From the NCBI RefSeq assembly GCF_037392515.1, contig NC_090283.1, forward strand, positions 19,004,501 to 19,068,500: 64,000 bases of DNA, in the 5' to 3' direction. Below are positions 34,261 to 47,186 of this stretch, one piece after another (positions within the stretch are counted from its first letter, which is position 1; each line of letters starts with the position of its first letter). Under the pieces are notes generated by a model. The model made no database searches. It saw only the letters and a list, made by a program, of their open reading frames with translations, and had not been told where the DNA came from. The DNA comes from Haliotis asinina. Its lineage: Eukaryota; Mollusca; Gastropoda; Lepetellida; Haliotidae. Both the position numbers and the translations under genes were made by a program.

Positions 34261-35092
34261 AGTGGGGCAGTTTCATGACATGAATAGGTCGATTACGAGT
34301 GATTTTTATTCCATACTGTATCACCACTCACATTTAGTTTTTCGAGACTGATGTTCTATCAGCCACAATGGTTACTTATTTTCCTGAGAAAAGGGACGAC
34401 GGGTGTCCTGTTATCTTGTTTTCTTTACTAGTGGAATGCTGCGCAAACTGTTCTCCTTATTTATGAAATATCGCATATCTAAATCCTTTATTAATTGTGG
34501 ACAGGATTTCATGCTAGTTTGATCTCCAGTTATGCATTGGGAAAGTGAAACCAAGAAAAGGAATGGAAGTATCTCTTCAAAACTTATAATGCATAGATAA
34601 TTCTCCGTACCTCCAGATGAGGTCATCATCAGGAGCTTCATTTCACTGTTGAATTTGCAATGGAATGAAAGGGACCTGATTAAGTTGATATATATGACCT
34701 GATGGAAATGTGCACTTTTATAATGATGTGTTCGTTTAATCTTCTAGATGGAAACTTAAGGAGGTATTACGAACCGTGATGTTAGTGACTGAAACATGAG
34801 TGAGAATAAACCTACGAAAACCCTATATTCCAGAGTGTAGAAAAGTCTGCGACATTCTTATTTTGGTACTCGCAATATGAACGTAAAGAAACTGCTCAAC
34901 CACGGAATCAGAGACAATTTTTTTGAGGCACAAAGACATTTGATAATATAAACTTAAAGTCAGTGAATAAGGCTAAATTACATTAGCCGCCAAATTAAGA
35001 CTTGCACAAGTTAAACAGTAAGATAGGTTTAAAGCTAGCATATAACCAAAAATACATGATACAACGTATGCAATAGAAAAAAACGGACTATA
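34261..35092. other. unique sequence, nothing recognised
   Basis: AT-rich, no recognisable exon, repeat or RNA gene. A minus-strand frame of 76 codons at 34411-34641 has no support. The 5' exon of the neighbouring gene may lie here or beyond. Confidence 0.5.
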
Positions 35093-35158
35093 AATCGCCA
35101 GCAACTGAAGGTAGATCACCACGCCAAGGACCTTGGGGACTCACAATCCTGCATGAAG
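35093..35158 (-). mobile_element. LINE copy H, 3' UTR scrap
   Basis: Matches the middle of the family 3' UTR in reverse (TATAAATCGCCAGCAACTGA, then the GTAGATCACCA and GGGGACTCAC words). Possibly the remains of copy J's 3' end, left of copy I. Confidence 0.7.
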
Positions 35159-35842
35159 CACTTTCCCATTTACACTGTCGATGGCCATTGTATTCCAGTT
35201 AGTGAGTGAGTGAGTTAATATTTAACGTCACATCGGCAATACTTCAGCCAAATCGTGACGGGAACATAACATTGAAATGGAATATATGAGTATTATGAAA
35301 ATCTGTCGACAAAGAACAGAAAACAACTAGAATATCACAATTTGAATTAAAACTAGCATGGAAAGTTAAAACTAATATCACTATTGAGACAATACAATAT
35401 AAAAACAGACCATAGATCGCCAACAACAGAAGTTATATCACCACATTAGAGACCATGGTGACTTACAGTACCTTTGCTTCCCACATGGACCCTATTTGGA
35501 TTTACATCACCCCTTCAGCTCTAGCGATTGTACGAACAGTTAGCAAAATTAAAAGAACCTGAATACTACGATTAAAAACCTGGTAGGCTTAAATTTACTA
35601 TGAATGTTTTGGACTTACGTACCCTCTCAGGAGGACAATAATTTTACAATACTTCAACCCGCTTTGAGGGTACAGCCACTAACAATTCTAGTTACGAATC
35701 TAACCTACCAATTATTAAAATACATCTTTTTACAACAACACATTGCTCAAAATTCAATCGAAAAATCATTTTCATTTAAAAAAACAATAATTAAATGAGA
35801 ACTAACGCTGGTAAAGAGATCCTTCATTGTTTTAACTGTAAA

Positions 35843-38828
35843 CTACATATCCCTTGTGATGGAGAATTCAACACATTTAAGCAGAATATGCATGACCGTA
35901 ACTCTCCCATCACAAGGGATACAAAATGGAGGATCCTCACCTTTTAACATGTACGCATGAGTATACCGAGCGTGGCCAATACGACATCGTCGTAAAATAC
36001 CCTCTTCAAATCTGGACTGACAACCTAAGCGGGTATAACCAATGTAAGGTTTTATCTCATGTAATTTATTGATAACCACTTTAGTGTCCCACTTCTTTTG
36101 CATCAGATCACGGATATAAGATCTAGTGGTGGCTTTGTAATCACTATAAGGAATAAGAAGTGGTGTCACTCATTTGTTGAGTGTTGCTTGAGCAGCAAGT
36201 GCCAGCCAGTGTGCTACCTGAGATTCCTACATGGCTTGGTAACCAACATAAGACGATGTCGTATTGGCCAGTGGCAAGATCATTATACAATTCAATAATT
36301 TCTATTAAAAGTGAATGTTTACAAGAAATATTTTTAATAGCCTGAAGGCAAGAAAGAGAGTCGGAATAGATTACATACTGTTTGTGTTTAGGGTGTCTTT
36401 GAATATATTTAAGAGACGTTAATATTGCATTTGCTTCTGCAGTAAAAACAGAGCTGTTATCTGGAATTCTAGAATATATTGTTCTGGATATCCATTGACA
36501 ATGGCACAAGTCATTGCGCCATGGTCCTTGGACCCATCTGTAATTCAGGGTTTGCAATTGCCATATTTAGTTTTTAATTGATATTTATTTTTCAAATGCG
36601 GTCAATGTTAGGTCGACTTGTGGCCTAACCAACTGCCAGGGAGGAGAAGAAAGAAGACGGGATGGCGCTATATTATTCAGCTCAGTGCCGGCAGCAAAAA
36701 CAAGCGGTTGTATTGTATGTCATAAAGAATACGTCACATGACGACAACGTCTGTTGATCAAGAATCACTTGATTGAAAACACAGTTATATGCAGGGTTTA
36801 ACTCATTGGAATATAGTTTTGTTAGATACTGTAAAGCTAATTTTGTACGTCGCTGCTCAACAGATGAAGGTCGAAAGGAGTCAAGACAAAGTCTTAGACC
36901 TTGATGATGGAGACATCATAACATCATAACAGCTTTAGGTTGCTTTTGCAGGCTCCACCATATACAACTGTGCCATAATCAAGCTTCAAACGGACAGGAC
37001 AAGTGATCTATATAGGTGTAGAAGGGTCGTCTGATCTCCTCCCCACTTTGAGTTGGAAACAACTTTCAATAAATCAAGTGATTTCAGGCATTTAGTTTTT
37101 AGAGATTTGATATGAGGAAGAAAAGTTAAATGTGAGTCGAAAATCAGACCTAAGAACTTGGCTTCTTTGACAACTTTGATGGGAGTGTCATTTAAAAGCA
37201 GTTCTGGGCCCTTATGTGGTTTATATTTACGACAGAAATGTAATTCAATTAGTTTTTGATTTAGAGAATTTAAACCCATTTTCAAGACACCATTTATTTA
37301 TTTTATTTAAACACAACTGCAGTTGTCGTTCAATAGTATGCATATTCTTTCCGCGACACGAAATATGAAAATATTCCACAAAAAGTGATCCATCAATTGA
37401 ATCGTTTAAAACCTTGGATAAACTGTTGATCTTAATGCTAAATACGGTGACGGACAAAATACTGCCTTGTGGAACACCCTGATCCTGATTGTAATTATCA
37501 GGCAGGGTAGAACCCACTCGGACTTGAAATTGCCTACCTATTAAAAACTGTGATATAAAAAGAGGTAAACGACCCCTTAAGCCAAAATCATGTAAATCAT
37601 GTAAATACCATGCTTCCATGTAGTATCGTATGTCTTTTCGAGATCAAAGAAAATCGATACTGCATGTTGTTTATTTCCTATTGCATTTTTGACAAAGGAT
37701 TCTAAACGTGCCAAATGGTCAATGGTACTACGAGTTTTCCTGAAACCACATTGAATATTTGTGATAAGGTTATTGGTTTCAAGACACCATGTTAATCGAT
37801 TGTTAATCATTCGTTCCATGGTTTTACACGCACAAATCGTTAAAGAGATCGGTCTGTAATTATATGGATGTGTATGATCCCTGCAAGGTTTTGAAATGGG
37901 GACTACAATGGCATTACGGCAGGAAGTTGGGAAATTCCCTGAAGTCCATATGTCATCAAAAATATTTAGAAGTGTTTCCAAACATTTTTCCGGTAAGTTT
38001 TTCAAGAGCTGATAGTGTATGTTATCAGCACCTGTTGCTGTATCATGAGCTTGCTGGCGGGCAGTGTGTAGTTCATCTAATGAGAAAATTCATTATAGCC
38101 TTCGCCATTGTCCGAGTTAAAATTGATTCTCTTCTTCCCCTGTTGTTTCTGGTATCATTGAAATTCTGGCTCGTAATTTGATGAAGAAGAATGTTTAGCG
38201 AGAGATTCACCAAGCTTTTTGGAAATATCAGACTTATCAGTTAATATATTAATACCATCCCTGAGATGGTGGACAGCAGATTTTGAACCTTTGCCCTTAA
38301 TTCTTTGAATCATATTCCACACCTTTGTCATAGGTGTAGGGATTTAATTTTGGAAACAAAAATGATGATTTCACCTTTAGTATTTGTGTTGACACTTCCC
38401 CAAATTGGGTAGTGTGCATTAAGATCGCCCATGAAGAGACATGGCTTCGGAAGTTGATCATACAGATTTTGAAGGTCTGATTGTTGAATATTTGAAGAGG
38501 GAGGTATATACAAGCAGCACAAGGTCAGCGCGACGTGCAGGGTAAGACGAACTGCAGCAGTTTCCAAGTGTGTATTTAGAGCGACAGGGCTATGTATGAT
38601 GCTGAGCTGAACCAAAATAGAAGCGCCACGAGTAGCTTTATCTCCTGCAGGAGAAAAAGAGTGATAAGCACTATACTGTCTCCGATTGAAGTTATCTGTA
38701 TTTTTAAGGTAGGTCTCTTGAAGACATAGTGCTGACGCTTTAAGATCCTGTATGAGTAGCTATATTTCGTTGAAGTTATTCTTTAGTCCTCTGCAATTCC
38801 ACTGAATCAAAGGTTGAGAACTATTCAT
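35843..38828 (-). pseudogene. ORF2 with deletions and a foreign 53-bp patch
   Basis: Starts at ATG 38828 (MNSSQPLIQWN-like), overlapping the ORF1 stop as ATGA (38825-38828). The endonuclease breaks off after NTNTKGE (38356) and resumes in RT at KVWNMIQRIKG, losing about 0.7 kb. RT has SIFFDLEKTYDTTW, GVPQGSILS and a changed catalytic motif FVEY (SLFVEYFHISC) instead of FVDD. Frameshifts separate the parts. Between RT and RNase H, part of the linker is replaced by a copy of the fucosyltransferase-like gene (36718-36770). Confidence 0.85.
36718..36770 (-). other. 53-bp filler copied from the fucosyltransferase-like gene
   Basis: Identical, base for base, to 32867-32919 inside the C-terminal coding region of the neighbouring gene, in the same orientation. 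It sits where about 70 bp of ORF2 (the PPLG-FNPL segment) is missing. Looks like templated filler from break repair. Confidence 0.9.
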
Positions 38829-39864
38829 CTGTTTGGTGGGTGAACTGGAGATCTTGCTCGCCCACTACGTTTCAGCGACAAATTTGTTGTTCTGTGAGGG
38901 ATATTCTCTGAAACATCCATCTCTTCAAGTGATCCAAACTTGTTATAAAGGTGGATGGGATCATCAGAGCCTTTTGATACTCTGCCCGTTTCATTGTTTT
39001 GAGAAGAGTCACTTTTACATCTGGATAACGTAGTTTTTCCTTTCTTAGGCTGTGAACTTTGTGACGAACGATTCTGTGTCACTGTTCGTTGAATTGGAGT
39101 TACAGAAACAGTAGATGATGCTACAGGAGTCTGTTTACGTGAAGAAGGCTCAGTAGTAATTTGTGTGCAGGAATCCGACAAGCAGGAGAGTTCAGGATTG
39201 ATGGAATTCATCCATGTCAGATTGTTTGACAGCCAGTGGAAGATGTTACCACAGCTGGTCGTTTAGTTACAGAAGCATATGAACCATTTGGATCGCAGGA
39301 AGGTACGACTTTTCTAGCCTCATTGTAACTAACGTTCTAAATACAATGTTCTGTTCTTTTCAATATGGGACAATCTTTTGACGAGGATTAATGTTGATCA
39401 GAACAGTTGACACATTTCTTAAAGTTGCTATCGCAATCTTTAGTAACGTGTTTTCTCACCACAGTGTGCACAAGTAATAGTATGTTTGCAAGAATTTAAC
39501 CCCAAGGCCAAACATTTGGCATTTAAAACACCTCAGTGGGTTTGGGATATATTGTTCAACGGCAATCCTGCTTTGATAGTTCTTGGTGGAAATCAAGAGA
39601 TGAAAGAAAACAAATATATCTTTTGGCATATTCAATTAGATGTGATCCAGATTTCATACGCTTGATATTCTTAACACCTCCTGCTATTCCATACACTCCT
39701 TTTGAAATCGCAAATGGATTCAAGTTGATAGGTTGCTTCTCCGGAGATTCTAAAACCAGAAATCTTGGCCGCTATCCAACTTGAATAAGAGGTAGACAGC
39801 CTTCATTAGCATCATGATCATTGTCAGGTTGACGCTTCTTTTTCATTGGGGTTTCCAGAGCCAT
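38825..39864 (-). pseudogene. ORF1 of copy I, internally deleted
   Basis: Starts MALETPMKKKRQPDND at 39864. The core PINLNPFAISKGVYGIAGGV is followed by a deletion that jumps from about LIEY to the knuckle region. The C-terminal tail (KFGSLEEMDVSENI, RSPVHPPNR) is intact and ends in the ATGA overlap. Confidence 0.78.
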
Positions 39865-40425
39865 GCTGAAGTATTATAGATTCACCATCCCAGCTCACCA
39901 CCCACTCACGGAGTATCATAAAGACAATGCTATATACAAGTGGATCTCCCAGGATACTGGGATGATGCACCCAGCAGAAGGATTAAACAAGTCATCAGTC
40001 TACCAGATTGGCCCATGAGCCATCGCCTTCTGGCATCAGCATCTGGGCAAATATTATCAAGTTAGAAAATGTATATATCATACAATATATACTCAAAACC
40101 AATTATGTCAGTATTGTGTAGAGTGAAACCAAGCCAAATAGTTATTGAGCAATGAAATTTAGTGCTTTGGGCTCGGCATGACAAGCCGATTGGTTGAATC
40201 GGGCTCATTCAACCACCCGTCTAGGTGAAGTAACGGTCGAAGGGGTGTGTTGAGCAAAGGAAACGCGGTTACAGTCTCCCAGTGCCCTCAACCCCCAGAC
40301 TCCCGTCCTCCACCGACACAGGGCAGCAACCCACGGCAAACAGGTTGGTGGACCAAATATGCCCCCGGATCCACACGGGGGTGTTGGCGAGCTCTTGGCA
40401 TTACCCAGCACCCAGCACGAGTGCC

Positions 40426-41560
40426 GGTACATAATTAGAAGAGGAAGAGTGTTTAGCGAGGGTTTCACCCAGTTTATTTGCAAGATCTGATTTATCAGTA
40501 AGTAATTGATCACCACGTTTAAGATGATGGACATTAGATTTACCTTTAATTTTCTGGACCATTTTCCATACCTTGCACATGGGTGTCCGAGCATTTATTT
40601 TAGATACATAATATTTCAAAGATTGGCGTTTGTTCTGTTTAAACGTACGCCGCGGTTTTGCATTTAAAATTTTAAATTTATTCAAATTATGGACCATAGC
40701 ATGGTGACGGAAATAAGATTCTGTTTTTTCTCGCCATCGTAGTTTGTTTGCATTCATCAGTGAACCATGGTTTTCGAATATGTGGAACTGCAGAGGAATT
40801 TGGTATACACTCATCAGTTATGGAGTTCAATTCATCAGAAAGACATTGAATAGCATCAGGAACGTCACTAAAACGTTCAGGTTCAAGTTTTGCAGCACAC
40901 ATTGTTTCATATAAAATCCAATTAGCCTTTTTGAAATTTCTCCTTGGTGATGGAGGAACATCAGACGGAGTTACAGATTTTAATATAGTAGGAAAATGGT
41001 CACTTCCACAAAGGTCATCGTGGCAGAGCAGAATAGGTTTAAATATGTGTTAGCACCGTAATTATATAAGCATAAATCGTTATCTGAACTGAACGCTTCT
41101 AATAATTTACCTTTAGTATTCGTAGTTTTACCACCCCACAGTAGGTTAAGGCCATTCAAATCTCCCATAATAATACACGGTTTGGGGAGTTGATCGTATA
41201 GGGTTTGAAGGTCTTCTGAAGAGCTGTAGACGGCGAGACATACAAAGAACATAACATGTAAAGTGAGGTGGATGGCAACAGCTTGAAGATTAGTAGCGAG
41301 TGTAATTGGGCTATGGATAACATCCTGTTTGACTGGGATTGAGGATCCTCCAGTGACTCTGTCACCCGGAGGTGAGAAACAATTATCAGCATTGAAATGG
41401 CGTAGCTCAAAAAGTTCTGTGTGCTTTAAATAGTCTCCTGCAGACAGACTGCTGACGGCGTACAATCCTGGACCAGTAACTGTAACAAAATATAATTATG
41501 CCTTAGTCCTCTGCAATTCCACTGTACGAATTGTGGGAGTAAAATATCTTTTTGGTGGAT
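40426..41560 (-). pseudogene. ORF2 N-terminal part of copy J
   Basis: Endonuclease pieces (ADNCFSPPGDRVTGGSSI, IIMGDLNGLNLLWGG) and the linker to RT (VRKPWF-like, KVWKMVQKIKGK, NKLGETLAKHSSSSNYVP). About 80 residues around GTYSALDLS...FEWSV are missing at 41035. The start position has ATAT. Frameshifts throughout. Confidence 0.78.
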
Positions 41561-41589
41561 TTATTGGGGACCATTTTTGGTGGGCGACA

Positions 41590-42849
41590 AGCTGTGTGCC
41601 CTAAAATTGACATTTTCGGACACGTCCATGTCCTCAAGTGATCCATATTTGTTGTAACGTTTCATCTTATTTTCAGACCCTTTTGGGGCTCTGCCACTTT
41701 GTTTTTGGGAAAAATCAGTCTTAGGTTTACTTTTGCCTTTAGTAATTGTTGTACATTACAAAACAACTGAGACAGTGTGCTAGACTGAGATGATGCATTA
41801 TGATCACAATCTGACTCTGTTTGACTTTGAGACGTGCCAGGAAATGGCTCAGCAGTTTGTGTGGATACTGCAGCTGCAAAAGTCTGTGGGGAATGAGTGT
41901 TCACCCACGCCAAATCTGTTTGACCACATGCAGTTGATCTGGTTGCTTTATTCGTCGCCTGAGATAATGTCTTATCTTTTGAAGCATACGTTTCTGTTAA
42001 TTCAGATCTCTGGACAAGCTGTTTTCCTACAGAAAAACTAACATTTTGGGTGAATTTAAGTTTGTTTATCTCCATCTGCTGCGTCCATATTGGACACTGA
42101 TTTGAAAAAGAAGAATGTTCTCCTGAACAGTTAGTACATTTCTTATAACTACTAACCAATCTTCTTTTGTGTGTGTCTTCTCATCACATGAAAAGGAAGG
42201 AGATTTAGAAGCTTTAGAGGATTGCTCAGATGGTATTTTGATTTTGGAAGCATATGTTTCTTGTGGCTCGTATCTTTGAACATGTTGTTCCTTTTCGACA
42301 AAACTAATATTTTGAGTAAATTAATCTTGTTTATTTCCATGTGTTTCTTCCAAATCGGACACTCTTTTGGACTCCTGGACAGTTGGACAGTTTTTGTTAT
42401 TATTGTCACAATCTTTTGATGTGTGGGTCTTCTCACCACAGTGAGGACTCACAACAGACAATGTGAAAGTATTTACGCCATGCCCATACTTTTGGCACTT
42501 GAAACATCTCAGTGGATTTGGAATATGTTTAAACTTTGAGTTGACAGAAACCAGCCTTTATCAGTTTAAGAGCAGTCGGAGTAGAGAGAGAGAACACATA
42601 GCCGTTTGTTTGTTTCATCTCATTGTTTTTTCCGGGTAGTGACACGTTTTACATATAGCACATCTTGTTCCTTCATTTCTGAGGCAATATCAATGCCCAG
42701 CATATCAGCAAAAAGGCAGTCTCGGTCTCTCACTCTGACTTTGCTGGTGTTGAGTGTTCGGTTTGGCAGAGACTGATACGGGAATGCTGACAAAAGATTT
42801 AGTTGACAGGAGGTTAGTTGCCTGTTGTCTCTTACTTCATTCAATAAGA
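41590..42849 (-). pseudogene. ORF1 of copy J with a tandemly duplicated knuckle unit
   Basis: The part from one cysteine cluster to the following spacer occurs twice: THT(S/K)(K/E)D, CP..., CPIWKKHMEINKI at 42340-42440, and THTKED, KKCTNCSGEHSSF, CPIWTQQMEINKL at 42060-42180. The offset is about 265 bp. The rest of the N-terminus is split by copy K and resumes at 48946, reaching the start codon at 49172. Confidence 0.75.
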
Positions 42850-43392
42850 GTGAGTGAGTGAGTTAATATTTAACGTCACATCGGCAATATTGCAGCCATA
42901 TCGTGACGAAAACATACATGACAAAAAAGAATATATATGCATATTATGAACACCCTGTCTACGAAGGACAGTAAAACCTCTAGATTATCACAGTTAGTAT
43001 TAAAACTAGCGTGGAAACTTAAAAAAAATTATAGTATGACTATTTGGACAGTACAATATAAAAACAGGCCATGGATCGCCAACAACAGAGGGTAGATCAC
43101 CATACCAGGGACCATGGGGACTTACAGTACCTCTGCTACCTGCATGGTCCCTGGCTGGATTTACACCATCCCCTCAGCTGTTGGCGACTGTATGCTAGAT
43201 TAGCCACAAATTAAAATGACACATATTCTACGATTAAAAAAGTGGAAGATTGAATCTGACTTAAATGGTTTTGGGACTTACGTACCCTCTCAGGAGGACA
43301 ATAATTTTACGGTACTTCAACCCCCTTCGAAGATACAGCCACTAACAATCTTAGTTGCTAATTCAACTTCCAATCATAAAATACTTATTTAT

Positions 43393-46300
43393 TTACATGT
43401 CAGTCAATAAATTCAATTCTTTTAAAAATGCAATAATTAAATGAGAACTTACATTACTAAAAAGGTCCTTCATAGTTCTTGATTTAAAATAATTGTCCCT
43501 TGTGATGGAATATTCAACACAATCAAGCAAGACATGCTTGACCGTGATTATTTCATCACAAGGGACGCAGAACGGAGGATCCTCACCTTTCAAAAGATAT
43601 TCATGCGTATACCTAGTGTGGCCAATACGACATCGTCGTATAATGACCTCTTCAAATCTGGACCGACATCCCAAGTAGGTGTAACCACCAAATGGTTTTA
43701 TTGCATGTAATTTATTGATACCTACTTGGGTGTCCCACTTCTTCTGCATGAGATCACGAATGTAAGATCTAATGGTGGCTTTATAATCACTGTAAGGAAT
43801 AAGAAGTGGTGATACAGATTTGTTGAGCGCTGCTTTAGCAGCAAGGTCAGCCAATGTGTTACCAGAGATTCCAACATGGCTGGGTAATCAACAGAAGACG
43901 ATGTCGTATTGGTCAGTTGCAAGATAGTTAAAAAGTTCAATAATTTCTATTAAAAGTGGATGTTTACATGCTAGGTTTTTAATAGCCTGAAGGCAAGAAA
44001 GATAGTCTGAATAGATTACATACTGTTTATGTTTAGGATGTCTTTGGATATATTTAAGGGCTGTTAATATGGCGTTAGCGTCAGCTGTAAAAATAGAACT
44101 ATTGTCTGGTAATCTACAAGATATTGCTCTGAATCCAATGACAGTAGCACAAGCCACTGCGCCACCGTCCTTAGACCCATCTGTAAATAAGGATTTATAA
44201 CCGCAATATTTATGGTTCAACTGATTATATTCTTGTTTGTATTGTAGTTCATTAGTTTCTGAATTTTTAAATGTACTTAATGTTAGGTCAACTTGTGGCC
44301 TAACCAATTGCCAAGGAGGAGAGGAAAGAAGACGTGAAGGAGCTATGTTTTCCAGCTCAATGCCGGCCGAAGAAAGAAAGGGTTTAATTCTGTGTCCGAG
44401 AGGTGGAACAAGAGAACACTTTTTGTTGTATAAATCCTCGTAGAGAGGATTGAAAACACAGTTATATGCCGGGTTAGATTTGTTAGACTATAGTTTTGTA
44501 GCATATTGTAAAGATAATTTTATACGTCGCTGAGTGAGAGATGGCTCATCTGCCTCGACATAGAGACTGTCAACGGGAGAAGTTCGAAAAGATCCAAGAC
44601 ATAATCTTAGACCTTGATGATGGATAGAATCTAACATTTTGAGACTGCTTTTACAGGCTCCACCATATACAATGGAACCATAGTCAAGTTTGGAGCGAAT
44701 GAGTGATCTGTATAAGTGAAGTAGGGTGGTTTGATCGCCTCCCCATTTTGAATTGGAAACAACTTTTAACAAGTCGAGTGCCTTCAAACATTTAACTTTA
44801 AGGGATTTAATATGTGGCAAGAACGTCAAGTGGGAGTCAAATATAAGACCCAGAAACTTGGCCTCTTTAACAACTTTAATAGGTGTGCCGTATAGATAAA
44901 GTTCAGGGTCCTTATGTGGTTTGTATTTACGGCAGAAATGTATACAGTTAGTTTTTGACTTAGAAAATTTAAAGCCGTTTTCCAAACACCATTTATCTTG
45001 TTCAGACACAACTGCATATGCCGTTCAATAGTATGCATGTTTTTACCTCGACATGAAATGTTAAAATCATCCACAAAAAGTGATCCATCAGTTGAATCGT
45101 TTAAAACCATTGATAAAGTGTTTATCTTGATGCTAAAACGTGTAACAGACAAAATACTGCCTTGTGGGACACCCTGATCCTGACTGTAATGATCAGACAG
45201 GGTAGAACCCACACGGACTTGAAATTGTCTATCATTTAAAAAGTTGGCTATAAATTGAGGCAATCGGCCTCGCAATCTGAAGTCATGTAAATCTTTTAAA
45301 ATCCCATGTTTCCAAGTGGTGTCATATGCTTTTTCTAGATAAAAAAAGATCGACACTGCATGCTGTTTATTAATTATGGCATTCTTAACAAAAGATTCTA
45401 AACGCACTTAGTGATCGACTGTACTTCTGTTTTTGCGGAAACCACACTGAATATCTGTTATTATGCTATTTGTTTCCAAGTACCAGACAAGTCGATTATT
45501 TATCATGCGTTCCATGGTCTTGCAAACACAGCTAGTAAGTGAAATTGGCCTATAATTGGAAGGATCCGTATGATCACGTCCAGGTTTAGGAAGGGGAACA
45601 ACGATAGCATCACGCCACGACGAAGGAAATTGTCCAGATGTCCAAATATTATCAAAAATATGTAACAGCGTCTCTAAGCATGTATCTGGCAAGTGCTTCA
45701 GGAGTTGATAATGTATGTTATCAGCTCCTGAAGCAGTATCATGAGCCTGATCAAGAGCAGTATGAAGCTCATGTAACGAAAAAGTTTCATTATAGTCTTC
45801 CCCATTATCCGAATTAAAGTTAATAGTTTTCTTTTCTTGCTGTTTTTGATGTGTTTGGAACTTAGGTTCATAATTTGACGAGGAAGAATGTTTTGCCAAA
45901 GTTTCACCAAGTTTATTAGCAATATCGGTTTCATTAGTTAATAACTGGTTTCCATCTTTAAGGTGGTGAATACTAGATTTGGAGCCCTTACCTTTGATTT
46001 TTTGGATCATATTCCAGACTTTAGATATTGGTGTACGTGAATTAATGTTTGATACGTATCGTTGCCAAGATTGGCGTTTGCTTTGTTTAAAAGTACGCCG
46101 TGCTTTAGCATTTACAATCTTAAATTTATTCAAATTATGCACCATGGGGTGTCGACGGAAATAGTGTTCTGCCTTTTTCCGTTCCTTTCTAGCTTGTTTA
46201 CATTGATCATTGAACCATGGTTTGCGAATATGTGGAACTGCAGAGGACTTTGGTATACACTCATGAGCAATAATATTCATTTCATCACAAAAACGTTGAA

Positions 46301-47062
46301 TAGCATCAGGACCATTATCAAAAAGTTCAGGTTTAAGCCTGTCAACACACAGAGTTTCATATAAACGCCAGTTAGCCTTTTTGAAGTTCCATCTTGATGA
46401 TGGAGGAACATCAGATGGATTCACAGGTTTTAGTAATGTTGGGAAATGGTCACTCCCACAGAGGTCATCATGAACTGACCATTAAAAATTCATTTAGAAG
46501 GCTTGAATCACAAACTGATAAATCAAGGGCTGAATATGTTCCTGTGCCAGGATGTAGATATGTGTTCGACCCATTATTGAAAATACATAAATCATTTTCG
46601 GAACAGAACTCCTCTAGTATTTTACCTTTAGCATTTGTAGTTGTACCACCCCAGAGTGGGTTGTGGCCATTTACGTCTCCCATAATAACACAGGGTTTCG
46701 GGAGTTGGTTATACAAATTTTGAAGTTCGGTCTTCTGAAGTGTTGAAGACAGTGAGTGTGAGTGCAACGTGTAAAGTAAGTCTCACGGCAATAGCTTGGA
46801 GACCAGTATTAAGAATAATAGGGCTCTTAATAATATTCTGGTTTATAAGGATAGAAGCTCCTCCAGTGGCCCTCTCGCCCGGGGGTGAAAACGAATGGTA
46901 AGCATTGAAATGGCGTAGGTCAAAAGTATCCGTCTGCTTTAAATATGTCTCCTGCAGACAGACTGCTGATGGAATAAAGTCCTGGATCAATAGCTGTAAA
47001 TCATTGAAATTATTTTTTAGCCCTCTGCAGTTCCACTGTATGATGTTATAAGAAGAAACTAT
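43393..47062 (-). pseudogene. ORF2 of copy K, several stops and frameshifts
   Basis: The start codon position reads ATAG where intact copies have ATGA, then NIIQWNCRGLKNN. Endonuclease: VCLQETYLK, IMGDVNGHNPLWG and GSDHFPT, with frameshifts near 46755 and 46490. RT runs 46424-44488 with GVPQGSILS and SLFVDDFNISC (near 45060), a stop in VDH*VR (45408), and a frameshift near 45000. RNase H runs 44307-43393 with a frameshift near 43890. Total span about 3.66 kb, the family's normal length. Confidence 0.87.
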
Positions 47063-47186
47063 CTTTTGGGGGGATTTATTGGGGATCTACCCCGCACCTT
47101 TTTGGAGGGCGACAGGCTATGTGCCCTGGGATGGAAGTTTTCCGACACTTCCATGGCCTCAAGCGATCCGTATTTATTAAATAATT

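Larger units (their letters stand above)
35202..40425 (-). mobile_element. I/Nimb-type LINE, copy I
   Basis: Reverse-strand copy with tail, 3' UTR, ORF2, ORF1 and 5' UTR, but with several internal deletions. The 5' end has lost about 18 bp inside the ribozyme (CACGAG joins TGCC), so P1 and P3 are gone. Copy J begins directly at 40426. No target-site duplication is visible at the left. Confidence 0.85.
40426..42849 (-). mobile_element. I/Nimb-type LINE, copy J, left part
   Basis: ORF2 N-terminal half and most of ORF1, lying between copy I and the nested copy K. RT beyond the N-terminal region, RNase H and the 3' end are missing. Ends with the 13-bp target site TCATTCAATAAGA (42837-42849), repeated at 48946. 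Confidence 0.87.

Noticed and set aside
33961..34351. Plus-strand Cys/Phe-rich open frames that look like membrane proteins
   Set aside because: G/T-only low-complexity sequence gives long stop-poor frames.
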